64,000 nucleotides of DNA. Origin: a virus. How positions within the stretch are numbered: position 1 is the first letter of the stretch; the number at the start of each line of letters is the position of its first letter. The notes beneath the pieces are model-generated. The model was not told where the DNA came from. It saw only the letters and a list, made by a program, of their open reading frames with translations, and ran no database searches. The stretch covers positions 62,001 to 126,000 of IMG/VR virus record IMGVR_UViG_3300047558_000137; one strand, given 5' to 3'. The position numbers were made by a program, and so were the translations under genes. Positions 51,580 to 59,508 of this stretch are shown here, in pieces.

Positions 51580-53833
51580 TATTATCTACCATAGGAGTGC
51601 TCGGAGCATACGATCCCTGCGGAGTAAAGATGAATCCATCGTTAATGTAATCAACTTCAATCAATGTATATGCAGGAATGTTCTCGAACAATATCTTCTT
51701 ACTTAGCGGGACCTTAATAAGATCGCTAATTTTACGTGCAAGGGGTCGTGCGCCAAGTTTAGGATCATATCCTACCTTGCTCAATTGATCCACAGCCGCT
51801 TCAGTTAACCGAATCTTAACAGATTTCTCTGACAACAGTTCGTTAACTTCGTTAATAAATTTGCTAACAATCTTCTTGATGCTAATTTCATCAAGTTTGT
51901 TAAATTTACAGATGCCATCTAAACGGTTACGGAATTCAGGTTTAAAGAATTCTTTAACTGCTCGGTCATCTTCTCCAGTTTTTTGCAAATCACGGCCAAA
52001 GCCAATGTTATTGCGTTCATTATCTGCCGCACCTAAGTTACTTGTTAGAATAACAATAGCATTACGGGCATCGGCCTTTTTACCATTGGAACTAGTAATA
52101 GTGCCTTCATCCATAAGTGCCAGCATAATATTCATAATATCTGGATGTGCTTTTTCAACTTCATCAAGAAGAATAATACAGTTAGGATTCTTCTCAATAT
52201 CGCTAATAAGCAGGCCGCCGCCTAAGTTACCATCATCGAAGCCAACGTAACCGGGGGGAGCACCAATCAGTTTCGCAACTGAGTGCTTCTCTTGGTATTC
52301 ACTCATATCGTAGCGTAGTAGTTTCATCCCGAGATTCTCGGCTAGCAACTTTGCTAACTCAGTTTTACCTGTACCAGTGGGGCCCAGAAACAAGAAGTTA
52401 CCAATAGGTTTGTTCATTGCTTTTAGACCGGCACGAGCCACGTAAATCTTTTCCAGCACAGTACCAACAACTTGGTCCTGGCCATATAGTTTGTTCTTAA
52501 TATTTGATTCAAGATCAACAAGAGAGTTGGTATTATCACTGCCAATTTGGTCAACTGGAATCTTAGTAAACTTACTAATAATATCCACAATGTGACTCTT
52601 ACGGCAAGTCCAGCTAATAGCATTGATCTTTAGCTTTGCACAGGCTGTATCAACAAGATCAATAGCTTTGTCAGGCAACTTCTTGTCTGTTTGATAGCGT
52701 ACACTTAGATCAACTGCGGCATCTAATGCCTCATCGCTAATACTACCGCCATGAAATTCTTCAAAGTAACCACGTAGTCCACGCAAAATCTCTTTTGCTA
52801 CCTGTGGAGTAGGCTCTTCTACAGTCATACGATAGAAACGGCGCATCAACGCACGATCCTTTTCAAACGATTGGCTGTATTCTTCCCAAGTGGTTGATGC
52901 TACTACCTTAATATTGCCTTTAGTTAGTGCAGGCTTAATCATGTTAGCAAAGTCAACACTGCTATTGCTACCAGTGCCGGCGCCACGCATCTGATGTGCT
53001 TCATCAATAAACAAGATGCACTTGCCTTTGCTGTTTAACGCACCAATAACATCTTTAAACTTCTCTTCAAACTCGCCGCGGTACTTAGATCCAGCAAGCA
53101 AACTGCCAATGTCTAGGTTATAGACTGTATAGTCTTGTAGGTAATTAGGTACTGCACCATTAACAATGTTACGTGCCAGTCCTTCTGCAATAGCAGTCTT
53201 ACCAACTCCGGGGTCGCCTACTAACAATACGTTAGATTTGTTACGCTTAGCCAATACTTGTGCAATCTCATCAAGTTCGAACTCGCGACCAACAACTGGA
53301 TCAATTTGATTGTCCTTGGCTTTGGCGTTAAGGTTGTCGCAATATTCTTTAAGAATCTCTTCTGCGCGGGCACTGTTTGCATTGCCGCGGCGCTGTTTGC
53401 TCTCTACATAGTTCTTATTGTAGTAATCAACAAACTGTGTGCGTTCTAGACCGTACTTGATAAAAAAGTAACTGGCGTGACTATTTGTTTCGCTTGTGAT
53501 GCTTAGAAAAATGTCAATAACTTGTAAGTGACTGCGACCACTAAACAATACTTGTGTAAATGCACGGTTAAACACACGCTCTAGGCTGTGAGTTTTCTTA
53601 GCAACATGATCTGGATCTCGACTAACAATAGCAGTTTGTGCATCTAGGTAGTCTTCAATGTCTTTGATCATGGCATCTGCATCTGCCCCATATGCTACAG
53701 TTAGATCATAAAACGGCTTATAGGTCATAAGACCGTGTGTTAGATGCTCTAACGTCACGTATTCGTGATTGTATTTCTTTGCCAGATCAACTGCACTGGC
53801 AATAATAGTTTCAATTTCGGGGTTTTGATTCAT
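51545..53833 (-). CDS. ClpA-like AAA+ unfoldase
   Basis: A 762 aa two-ring AAA+ protein of the ClpA type. It has an N-domain (1-145), D1 Walker A GDPGVGKT (206-213), FIDEAHQMRGAG Walker B, and D2 Walker A GPTGTGKTE near 475 with LLDEVEKAHPD. The segment before D2's sensor, NNIGFGRD, sits where ClpA carries its ClpP-docking loop IGL; IGF is the ClpX form. So it could hand proteins to host ClpP. It is close in length to E. coli ClpA (758 aa). A DnaJ-like gene lies directly upstream. Confidence 0.88.
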   Translation of the reverse strand: MNQNPEIETIIASAVDLAKKYNHEYVTLEHLTHGLMTYKPFYDLTVAYGADADAMIKDIEDYLDAQTAIVSRDPDHVAKKTHSLERVFNRAFTQVLFSGRSHLQVIDIFLSITSETNSHASYFFIKYGLERTQFVDYYNKNYVESKQRRGNANSARAEEILKEYCDNLNAKAKDNQIDPVVGREFELDEIAQVLAKRNKSNVLLVGDPGVGKTAIAEGLARNIVNGAVPNYLQDYTVYNLDIGSLLAGSKYRGEFEEKFKDVIGALNSKGKCILFIDEAHQMRGAGTGSNSSVDFANMIKPALTKGNIKVVASTTWEEYSQSFEKDRALMRRFYRMTVEEPTPQVAKEILRGLRGYFEEFHGGSISDEALDAAVDLSVRYQTDKKLPDKAIDLVDTACAKLKINAISWTCRKSHIVDIISKFTKIPVDQIGSDNTNSLVDLESNIKNKLYGQDQVVGTVLEKIYVARAGLKAMNKPIGNFLFLGPTGTGKTELAKLLAENLGMKLLRYDMSEYQEKHSVAKLIGAPPGYVGFDDGNLGGGLLISDIEKNPNCIILLDEVEKAHPDIMNIMLALMDEGTITSSNGKKADARNAIVILTSNLGAADNERNNIGFGRDLQKTGEDDRAVKEFFKPEFRNRLDGICKFNKLDEISIKKIVSKFINEVNELLSEKSVKIRLTEAAVDQLSKVGYDPKLGARPLARKISDLIKVPLSKKILFENIPAYTLIEVDYINDGFIFTPQGSYAPSTPMVDNNGYIVLDSVQS

Positions 53834-53842
53834 ATCAGATAT

Positions 53843-54685
53843 TTATTTTGGATTGATTAGTGAACGAACAGTTTCTAGTTGCTCGCTGTTAAGATCTTTT
53901 GGGACAAACAGATTTAGCTCTGCATACAAATTACCTCTAGTGTTGCTGTTAAGTTGATACAATCCTTGTCCGGGAATCCTGAATTTAATTCCAGGTTGTG
54001 TGCCGGGTGGTATTGTAATCTCAAATATTTTATCATCGATTGTGGTGATAGTTGTTGTGCCGCCAGCAATCGCTAATAAACAGTTCACGCTAATTTTACT
54101 ATATAAATCGATATCTTGCACGACAAAATTGTCCAATGGGGCAACCGAAATGTGTACATACAAGTCTCCACGTGGAATAGTGCTAAACAAATTGTCGCCC
54201 AAATTTGGATATTTTATCTGAGTGCCGTGATGTACGCCACGTGGTATCCGTACCTCAACAGTTTCTCGTTGTCCATTTGTTGTCTGTACACTGATTGTTG
54301 TATTTTGTTCACTTAATGTAGATGCCAATGATACCGGTATATTAACACGAAGGTCTTTGTTTCTTCGCATTTGTCTTTGAAAAGGACTTTGGCCTCCAAA
54401 GTTAAATCCAAAATTTTGGAATATTTGATCTAGGTCTGGGTGCGACCCAGGTCCATTCCATTGGAAATTAAATCCACTAGGCATGCCGCCACCGCGACGT
54501 TCTAAATCATACTGCTGTCGTCGATTTGGATCACTTAACGTGTCGTAGGCAGTTTGAATAGCTTGGAATCGAGCCGTGTCTCCGCCCTTGTCAGGATGAT
54601 GCTGACTTGCAAGTTTTCGGTATGCCTTTTTAATTTCATCTGGTGTAGCTGTTTCGCTTACACCCAATGTTTCGTAGTGAGTCAT
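53843..54685 (-). CDS. DnaJ/CbpA-type J-domain co-chaperone
   Basis: A 280 aa J-protein. The J-domain (about 1-66) has the HPD motif in [11 protein letters not shown] and drives host DnaK. A Gly/Phe-rich stretch (70-100) and the C-terminal peptide-binding domain follow; no zinc finger is present, so it is the CbpA class. It is 10 bases upstream of the ClpA-like gene. Together they form a chaperone/unfoldase unit, possibly for folding virion proteins or redirecting proteolysis. Confidence 0.88.
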   Translation of the reverse strand: MTHYETLGVSETATPDEIKKAYRKLASQHHPDKGGDTARFQAIQTAYDTLSDPNRRQQYDLERRGGGMPSGFNFQWNGPGSHPDLDQIFQNFGFNFGGQSPFQRQMRRNKDLRVNIPVSLASTLSEQNTTISVQTTNGQRETVEVRIPRGVHHGTQIKYPNLGDNLFSTIPRGDLYVHISVAPLDNFVVQDIDLYSKISVNCLLAIAGGTTTITTIDDKIFEITIPPGTQPGIKFRIPGQGLYQLNSNTRGNLYAELNLFVPKDLNSEQLETVRSLINPK

Positions 54686-55431
54686 AACACAGTGAATAAT
54701 TTTTCAGTTTCGGATAACGCCCGAAGTCTATATTGTAGCACAAATTCTCTTAATTCATCAGTTCCTAGTGCATTATACCAACCTGATGGTGGGCCAATAT
54801 GAAACTGACTATCTATATATGCCATTTCCCACAGCTGATAACTCCAGTGTCTAGGATTTGGTCCTTTTGTTCTAATATTGTCAATTGATTTCAAAAAGCT
54901 CAATCTAGCTTGATCAAACAATTGTCTATTGTCAACAAACTCTATTTGTTTATGAGTTAGCACCGAAACAATCTGTGAATAAAATAAATCAGGATTGGTA
55001 ATTAAATCCTCATAATACAAATTTACTGGATAAGTTTTGTTAAACTGTAATATAAATCTAGCTTGATAGAATAACCAATTAAAATCAGACTCATTGATAT
55101 CTGTAGTATTGGCCGGTGTATATGGATCTTTAATTAACCTAACACGCTGTCCGTTATCAACAATAACAGATTTTAACCCGCCCTGCTCACGCTTAATATT
55201 TTTTATAAAATAATTACACCATAGATTATATGGATAGCGACTAGATAAAATAAAATCTGGATCGGCTTCGGTATGATTTAACAGTAATGGAATTTTGCTT
55301 ACTGTACGATACTGTGGGTGCCAATTTTTCTTTTGTTCAACAAACAATTTGTTATTAATTAAACAATCAATTAAATGGAATAACCAATGCCCGCCGGCAC
55401 CCTGTGCAAATGCAATAGCAATTTGTTTCAT
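54682..55431 (-). CDS. Hypothetical protein, sulfotransferase-like N-terminus
   Basis: 249 aa from the ATG at 55431, which overlaps the upstream TGA (ATGA). The start [20 protein letters not shown] looks like a phosphate-binding loop of P-loop sulfotransferases or kinases. The middle has [10 protein letters not shown], which could be the 3'-phosphate contact. The rest is divergent. It may transfer sulfate or a sugar. Confidence 0.5.
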   Translation of the reverse strand: MKQIAIAFAQGAGGHWLFHLIDCLINNKLFVEQKKNWHPQYRTVSKIPLLLNHTEADPDFILSSRYPYNLWCNYFIKNIKREQGGLKSVIVDNGQRVRLIKDPYTPANTTDINESDFNWLFYQARFILQFNKTYPVNLYYEDLITNPDLFYSQIVSVLTHKQIEFVDNRQLFDQARLSFLKSIDNIRTKGPNPRHWSYQLWEMAYIDSQFHIGPPSGWYNALGTDELREFVLQYRLRALSETEKLFTVL

Positions 55432-55655
55432 TTGGTAGTATATTTTAAATGATACCACATGTAGTTTTGTTCAGTATCAAACACTGGAATAATCCTGATA
55501 GTATGCGGCTCTTCTTTAAACCGAATATCCATTAGACCAGGAATTCCAGCAGCTAATATTTCAGCCCTTACTTCACTCTGGAATTCAGCATCGGTCCAAT
55601 CGATAGCATAAGGCCCTTTGGATTCAATGATTTTAGAAATTGGATTAGTGGCCAT
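55428..55655 (-). CDS. Small hypothetical protein behind a terminator
   Basis: A 75 aa protein (helical N-terminus, then a beta C-terminus, HTIRIIPVFDTEQNYMWYHL). Its ATG lies directly after the T-run of the hairpin at 55656-55689, and the only Shine-Dalgarno (AGGA) is in the hairpin's 3' arm. Translation may depend on the hairpin being open. The function is unknown. Confidence 0.65.
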   Translation of the reverse strand: MATNPISKIIESKGPYAIDWTDAEFQSEVRAEILAAGIPGLMDIRFKEEPHTIRIIPVFDTEQNYMWYHLKYTTK

Positions 55656-55689
55656 AAAAAAGTCCTGTATGTTGATTATACAGGACTTT
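55656..55689 (-). terminator. Rho-independent terminator
   Basis: A perfect 12 bp stem AAAGTCCTGTAT/ATACAGGACTTT with a 7-base loop, followed on the minus strand by a T6 run. It ends transcription from the 55705 gene. The T-run adjoins the ATG of the next gene, and the SD AGGA is in the 3' arm, so read-through could be coupled to regulation. Confidence 0.85.
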
Positions 55690-55704
55690 GGGTTTTAAGT
55701 CAAA

Positions 55705-55905
55705 TTACTTCTTTTCGGGAACTTTTTCGCCTTCAACCTTTTTGTGAACTTTGATTTTCTTACAGGCTTGCTTTTCAGAACCGTCTTTGTTCTTTACAAC
55801 ATTGCCCTTTTTGTCTTTTACAGGTTCACAAACTTCTTTGGTTTGGCCGCCTGCGTATGCAGTACCAGCCAATGCCAACATAATGATTGCTAATAGTTGT
55901 TTCAT
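55705..55905 (-). CDS. Small secreted Lys-rich protein
   Basis: A 66 aa protein with a clear signal peptide, MKQLLAIIMLALAGTAYA, cut before GGQT. The mature part is 48 aa, with two cysteines and many Lys, Glu and Val residues, and it ends VHKKVEGEKVPEKK. It would be periplasmic. The function is unknown. It lies between the putative holin and a strong terminator, so it is the last gene of the lysis-region transcript. Confidence 0.75.
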   Translation of the reverse strand: MKQLLAIIMLALAGTAYAGGQTKEVCEPVKDKKGNVVKNKDGSEKQACKKIKVHKKVEGEKVPEKK

Positions 55906-55914
55906 TTTACTTCC

Positions 55915-56448
55915 TTATAGTAATGGTTGTTCAGCACCTGGTACAATTTTCTTACCACTTGCTGTTGTTGCGATTGGTGCACCAAATCCACCAAATGTTT
56001 GTGTTACGGTAGTCTGCACTGGTGCGCCAAATCCACTTGCTGGTTGTGCTGCTGGTGCACCAAATCCACCTGCTGCCGGTGCTGGTGTAGCACTAGACAA
56101 TTGTGGGCTAGGTAGACCTGCTGCATCTGGTACAGCGGATTGTCCTGCCAATTTCTCTTGTGTACGACCATAAGCTGACACACCTAATACAGCACACATA
56201 CTCACGTGGAATAGTCCACCGCCTTGTAGCGTAATAGGTACCCATTGACGGAACGCATCATTGGCTGCTTCCTGTTCCCAGAATTGGACTACAGTAAACA
56301 TGATTGGAAATACTGCAAAGTCACATAGACAGCAGGTCATGTACATAAATGCTGCACATGGGCGCCAGTATTTCTGCATCCACTCGCCTTTTGAATTAAT
56401 TTCTGTGACAACTGGTGCTGTTTCTTTTTCTTTTTTCTTTTTAAACAT
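55915..56448 (-). CDS. Putative holin with FG-rich C-terminus
   Basis: A 177 aa protein. A charged N-terminus (KKKKEKE) is followed by a segment WMQKYWRPCAAFMYMTCCLCDFAVF with two hydrophobic spans and a third near 80-95. This resembles the holin family of the 3TM type, placing it in the inner membrane. From about residue 108 the C-terminus is Gly/Phe/Ala/Pro-rich, with four GFGAP repeats. It is in the lysis region next to spanins and endolysin. The holin assignment rests on membrane pattern and context. Confidence 0.6.
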   Translation of the reverse strand: MFKKKKEKETAPVVTEINSKGEWMQKYWRPCAAFMYMTCCLCDFAVFPIMFTVVQFWEQEAANDAFRQWVPITLQGGGLFHVSMCAVLGVSAYGRTQEKLAGQSAVPDAAGLPSPQLSSATPAPAAGGFGAPAAQPASGFGAPVQTTVTQTFGGFGAPIATTASGKKIVPGAEQPLL

Positions 56449-56471
56449 CTCTAGCTCCTTGAATTTTTATA

Positions 56472-57026
56472 TTAGAGTGGCATCCATAACCAGATACCCT
56501 GGCTTAGTAAGATAATGCCTATAACAGCAACAACTTCACTAATCTTATACATCTTGTTATTAACTGACAAGATACTTGCTGACAGCAACACAATAGCCAA
56601 TTGGAATGCCATGCTAGCAAATGTTAACCATGGACCATGTTTGGCTGCTTCGTCACGTGCTTTTTCAAATGCCTGTGCTTTTGCTAACAATTCTCGTTTA
56701 CCTTCGCCCTTTTCGGGTTCAGATTCGTAACGATCGATTTTCTTTTGTAGTGCTTCTGCTTTTACTTTATCACCGCGAGCAATGTAGTCATCACGTTGGC
56801 CTTCGGCAATAGTTTGTTTAATTGACTTTGACTGATAGAAAGCGTATGTATCAGTAGCCTTCAACATATTCTTTAAGCCAGCACCTGAGTGCATGTTTGC
56901 AAAGTAAGTAGTAATGGCCATGAACAAGGCCATGATAACAATAACTAGACCTGCTTTGTCTTTGATTTGTGCTTCACGTTCGCTGCGTGATAATGGTTTA
57001 ACTTCGGCTTTAACTTCTTCTGCCAT
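56472..57026 (-). CDS. DUF4337-like membrane protein
   Basis: A 184 aa protein with one N-terminal span (28-44), a long charged helical middle (65-128, with a coil-type KSIKQTIAEGQRDDYIARGD), and two C-terminal spans (137-155 and 165-182). This matches the DUF4337 layout, where TDTYAFYQSKSIKQ is the signature segment. It sits in the inner membrane and may act in the lysis module. The function of the family is unknown to me. Confidence 0.65.
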   Translation of the reverse strand: MAEEVKAEVKPLSRSEREAQIKDKAGLVIVIMALFMAITTYFANMHSGAGLKNMLKATDTYAFYQSKSIKQTIAEGQRDDYIARGDKVKAEALQKKIDRYESEPEKGEGKRELLAKAQAFEKARDEAAKHGPWLTFASMAFQLAIVLLSASILSVNNKMYKISEVVAVIGIILLSQGIWLWMPL

Positions 57027-57281
57027 TTATTTTACTCCTTCGAATATTCTTTTTTGTATTTCGTACCATTCATTCCATTTATCAATTTTAACTGCACATT
57101 CATAGTATGTAGCATAGTTAATATTAACAGTGGAACTAACGTCACTTAACTTTGCACCTTCGGCTAGTTTTTGTAACTGTGGGCAAGTCTGTGCGTTTTT
57201 AGGTGCTTCAGGAAACTTTGCTGTTACTGGAACAACAGTTGAACATCCAGATAACAATAATGCCGCTAATAGATATCTCAT
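57027..57281 (-). CDS. Outer-membrane spanin lipoprotein (Rz1-like)
   Basis: An 84 aa lipoprotein. MRYLLAALLLSGCS gives the signal and lipobox (Cys13), then VVPVTAKFPEAPKN is the Pro-rich stretch of o-spanins, followed by a helical domain. It would anchor in the outer membrane and link to the inner-membrane spanin to fuse membranes at lysis. It overlaps the Rz-like gene by 4 bases. Confidence 0.75.
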   Translation of the reverse strand: MRYLLAALLLSGCSTVVPVTAKFPEAPKNAQTCPQLQKLAEGAKLSDVSSTVNINYATYYECAVKIDKWNEWYEIQKRIFEGVK

Positions 57282-57742
57282 TTTGGTTGCTCCGCCGACA
57301 TGTTATGTGCATCAATGAATGCTTTAGGGATAACACATTGATTGTTGTATTTTGCAACTTCGCGATCGATATATTGCTTAACAATAACTTCGCGGCCCTT
57401 TATTACTTTGACCTTCTCTGCTGACTTCTTATCTAATGCTAGATTAGCAGCCTTAGATTCCTCTTCGGCCTTGGCAACTTTGGCTTCCATTTCTGCAACA
57501 CGCTCACGCCATTGCATCTCTGTAGCATACCCACCTTCGAAGTATATACCGGCAGCTAAAAGAGCTGCACTAGCAACCTGTGCTAGTGTTACATATTTCG
57601 ATAATGGCGGGAACCAACGTAGTAGTCGATTGACAACAAAGAAGAATAGTACACAACCAACAATCCCGGCCAATAGGATAGTGTGTACAATAAATTGTAT
57701 AAAACTATCTGGTAGGAAATGTAGCAACCACATGTTATGCAC
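57278..57742 (-). CDS. Inner-membrane spanin (Rz-like)
   Basis: A 154 aa protein. Two hydrophobic N-terminal spans (about 12-38 and 50-66) are followed by a long charged coiled coil (75-130, MEAKVAKAEEESKAANLALD). The C-terminus CVIPKAFIDAHNMSAEQPK is the type of end found in Rz proteins. With the Rz1-like lipoprotein it forms the spanin pair; the endolysin gene lies directly upstream. Confidence 0.75.
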   Translation of the reverse strand: MHNMWLLHFLPDSFIQFIVHTILLAGIVGCVLFFFVVNRLLRWFPPLSKYVTLAQVASAALLAAGIYFEGGYATEMQWRERVAEMEAKVAKAEEESKAANLALDKKSAEKVKVIKGREVIVKQYIDREVAKYNNQCVIPKAFIDAHNMSAEQPK

Positions 57743-58364
57743 CTAGTACGTGGCAGGCGTGGTTGTAGTGTTTAATACGATCTTCTAATCCAATGGTACC
57801 GCCGTTAATGCGCTTAGTTAGATTTAGAATGTCGCCTTTGTCTGCGTATTGGTTTAAGTTGTTAGCTTCCCAGAACCAAGCGGCACTTTGTACACAACCT
57901 TCAAAAGTTGTTAAGTGTTCGCTAGCTTCTTCTACACTAATTTCTAAACTTTGTGCGTAACGACTGTAGTTGTCCTTACCAGTTAACTGGATAAGTCCAC
58001 GTCCGCAATACTTATATCCATCGCCTGACTCTTCTGGACCGTTGCCCATACGGTTAGCATAGATTCTATTAGCAATAGCCTCTTGCTTGTTAAGCTTTGC
58101 ACAGTATTCTTCTGCTAGTGCATCCGTTGGGAAATACTTACCGAACAACTTACGTAGTGTTGGCGGGCGATAGTTTAAATTCTCTTTAATGGCTTTAAAA
58201 CCACCAGATTCGTGGGCACACTGTGCTAAAAATGCTGCTACACGCTGTGGTGTATCAATATCATAATCTGGTAATATTTCACACAGGGCTTCATGCCAGT
58301 GATCAATATATGGGTTTCCGGGAACGATTTGTTTTAATTGGTCTAATGATAGTTCGAAACTCAT
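57735..58364 (-). CDS. Endolysin, GH19 chitinase-type muramidase
   Basis: A 209 aa GH19 glycosidase that cuts peptidoglycan. AAFLAQCAHESGGFKAIKEN carries the catalytic Glu, and YKYCGRGLIQLTGKDNYSRYA the second site. It has no signal peptide, so it needs the holin. It is unlike the second GH19 protein at 41509, which carries a capsid peptide. A late promoter motif and a hairpin overlap its 5' leader (58369-58408). Confidence 0.85.
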   Translation of the reverse strand: MSFELSLDQLKQIVPGNPYIDHWHEALCEILPDYDIDTPQRVAAFLAQCAHESGGFKAIKENLNYRPPTLRKLFGKYFPTDALAEEYCAKLNKQEAIANRIYANRMGNGPEESGDGYKYCGRGLIQLTGKDNYSRYAQSLEISVEEASEHLTTFEGCVQSAAWFWEANNLNQYADKGDILNLTKRINGGTIGLEDRIKHYNHACHVLGA

Positions 58365-58368
58365 TGAA

Positions 58369-58408
58369 AAACTCCTAGTGACTAAGATATTTAGCCAAAA
58401 AGGAGTTT
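58369..58408 (-). promoter_or_regulatory. Late promoter inside an RBS-hiding hairpin upstream of the endolysin
   Basis: In the minus-strand transcript AAACUCCU (58408-58401) pairs perfectly with the Shine-Dalgarno AGGAGUUU (58376-58369). The late motif CTAAATAT (58394-58387) lies in the loop. Read-through RNA would hide the RBS; RNA starting at the late promoter would lack the pairing arm and be free. This is the arrangement known for T4 gene e (lysozyme). Confidence 0.7.
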
Positions 58409-58416
58409 AAAATGGG

Positions 58417-58977
58417 TTAGCGAATAATACCGGCCATATTGCGTAGGGCCTCTGTGTACTCGTTTTTAGGTGCTTTTGTTGTTACTTTTACACCAGCAGT
58501 AGCTTTTAGCTTGTCAATTACTTCTTGCCCGTACAATTGATTGTACTTTTCTGGGCTAGTAGGAATCATCGATTCTAATGCTTCTAGACTAAGAGTTTGT
58601 TCATCATGACTTTTAGTGTAACGCACACGCCAATCCTCTGCTTTTTGTTCAGTTAGATTAAACACATCTTCCATCATGGTCATAATGTTAGCGGGTGCAT
58701 CTTCTGTACGATCTATTTCGACAAATACAATATAGCTGCCATCGTCCATTTCGCCTGAACTTACGTCAGCGTCAAGTACCCAGTCATAGCCTTTTTCAAT
58801 AAATGCAACTAGGTCTTCTGCTGGTTCCTTGCTGTCAACTTTAAAAGTTACAACAACAACATCAGCATCGTCACCTAACTTACTTTTGAATTCGTCTATG
58901 TGTAGTTCAGGGTGAATTAGGCGCTTTAAATCGCCCATTTCAAGACCCTCAAAGATTGGATTGTTGGTCTTGGTCAT
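58417..58977 (-). CDS. Hypothetical phage protein
   Basis: 186 aa from the ATG at 58977; the reading frame extends upstream, but that part lies inside the next gene. It has an acidic alpha/beta domain with GDLKRLIHPELHIDEFKSKLG, DADVVVVTFKV and a calcium-like DADVSSGEMDDGSY. I recall unnamed relatives in T4-like phages. It overlaps the upstream gene by 29 bases. Confidence 0.65.
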   Translation of the reverse strand: MTKTNNPIFEGLEMGDLKRLIHPELHIDEFKSKLGDDADVVVVTFKVDSKEPAEDLVAFIEKGYDWVLDADVSSGEMDDGSYIVFVEIDRTEDAPANIMTMMEDVFNLTEQKAEDWRVRYTKSHDEQTLSLEALESMIPTSPEKYNQLYGQEVIDKLKATAGVKVTTKAPKNEYTEALRNMAGIIR

Positions 58978-59488
58978 TAATTGTATCCTCTTGGTCCATG
59001 GCTTCATTGTCTGTACCTGTTTCGTAGGCTGTATCAATTTCTTCCATGTCAACTGTGCCAGATTCTAATTCTAAGGCACCCTGTTCAATGTCTTGCATTA
59101 GTTTCTTAGGCATAACGATTTCTACTAACCAGACTGGACTCTTAGTTAGTTTAGGTACTTTAGTACCGGGTTCGTAATCGTTAGGTGTTTTTACTTTTAC
59201 TGGATGTTCAAAGTGATCTTCTTTGTAAGTAACATCGCAGTCGTATTCATTTAAGCGAATGCCGCCACGTGGGTCGGGCATCTTTTTGTAAGGCCACATA
59301 AAAGTACATTTAACAAAATACTTTTCGTAAATTGGGCCCTCTACTAGCTCGCCCTGTTTCCAATTGGCAAAGGCATACAGGTCAAGTTCATCTAACACAC
59401 GTTCAAAATCCAACAGAGTGCTAACAGCAGAATCTGTCATGAAGATATCTTTTGTGTTATCTAATAAATCTCTAATATTTGCTGGCAT
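58949..59488 (-). CDS. Hypothetical phage protein with leaderless-type start
   Basis: A 179 aa protein: a helix (RDLLDNTKDIFMTDSAVSTL), then an alpha/beta core (FVKCTFMWPYKKMPDPRGGI) and an acidic C-terminal tail (150-179). A late motif GATAAATA ends five bases before the ATG, with no SD. The transcript may start almost at the ATG. The function is unknown. Confidence 0.65.
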   Translation of the reverse strand: MPANIRDLLDNTKDIFMTDSAVSTLLDFERVLDELDLYAFANWKQGELVEGPIYEKYFVKCTFMWPYKKMPDPRGGIRLNEYDCDVTYKEDHFEHPVKVKTPNDYEPGTKVPKLTKSPVWLVEIVMPKKLMQDIEQGALELESGTVDMEEIDTAYETGTDNEAMDQEDTINDQDQQSNL

Positions 59489-59493
59489 GTAGT

Positions 59494-59501
59494 TATTTAT
59501 C
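59494..59501 (-). promoter_or_regulatory. Late promoter motif GATAAATA with no leader
   Basis: On the minus strand GATAAATA is separated from the ATG at 59488 by only five bases (ACTAC). Since T4-type late transcripts start about six bases after this motif, the mRNA would be nearly leaderless. A similar geometry occurs before the ClpA-like gene at 53833. Confidence 0.5.
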
Positions 59502-59508
59502 GACTTAG

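Noticed and set aside
55927-56115. Open frame rich in Cys and Trp opposite the putative holin
   Set aside because: It is the antisense of the repeated GFGAP codons, without a Shine-Dalgarno, so it is a shadow of the repeat.
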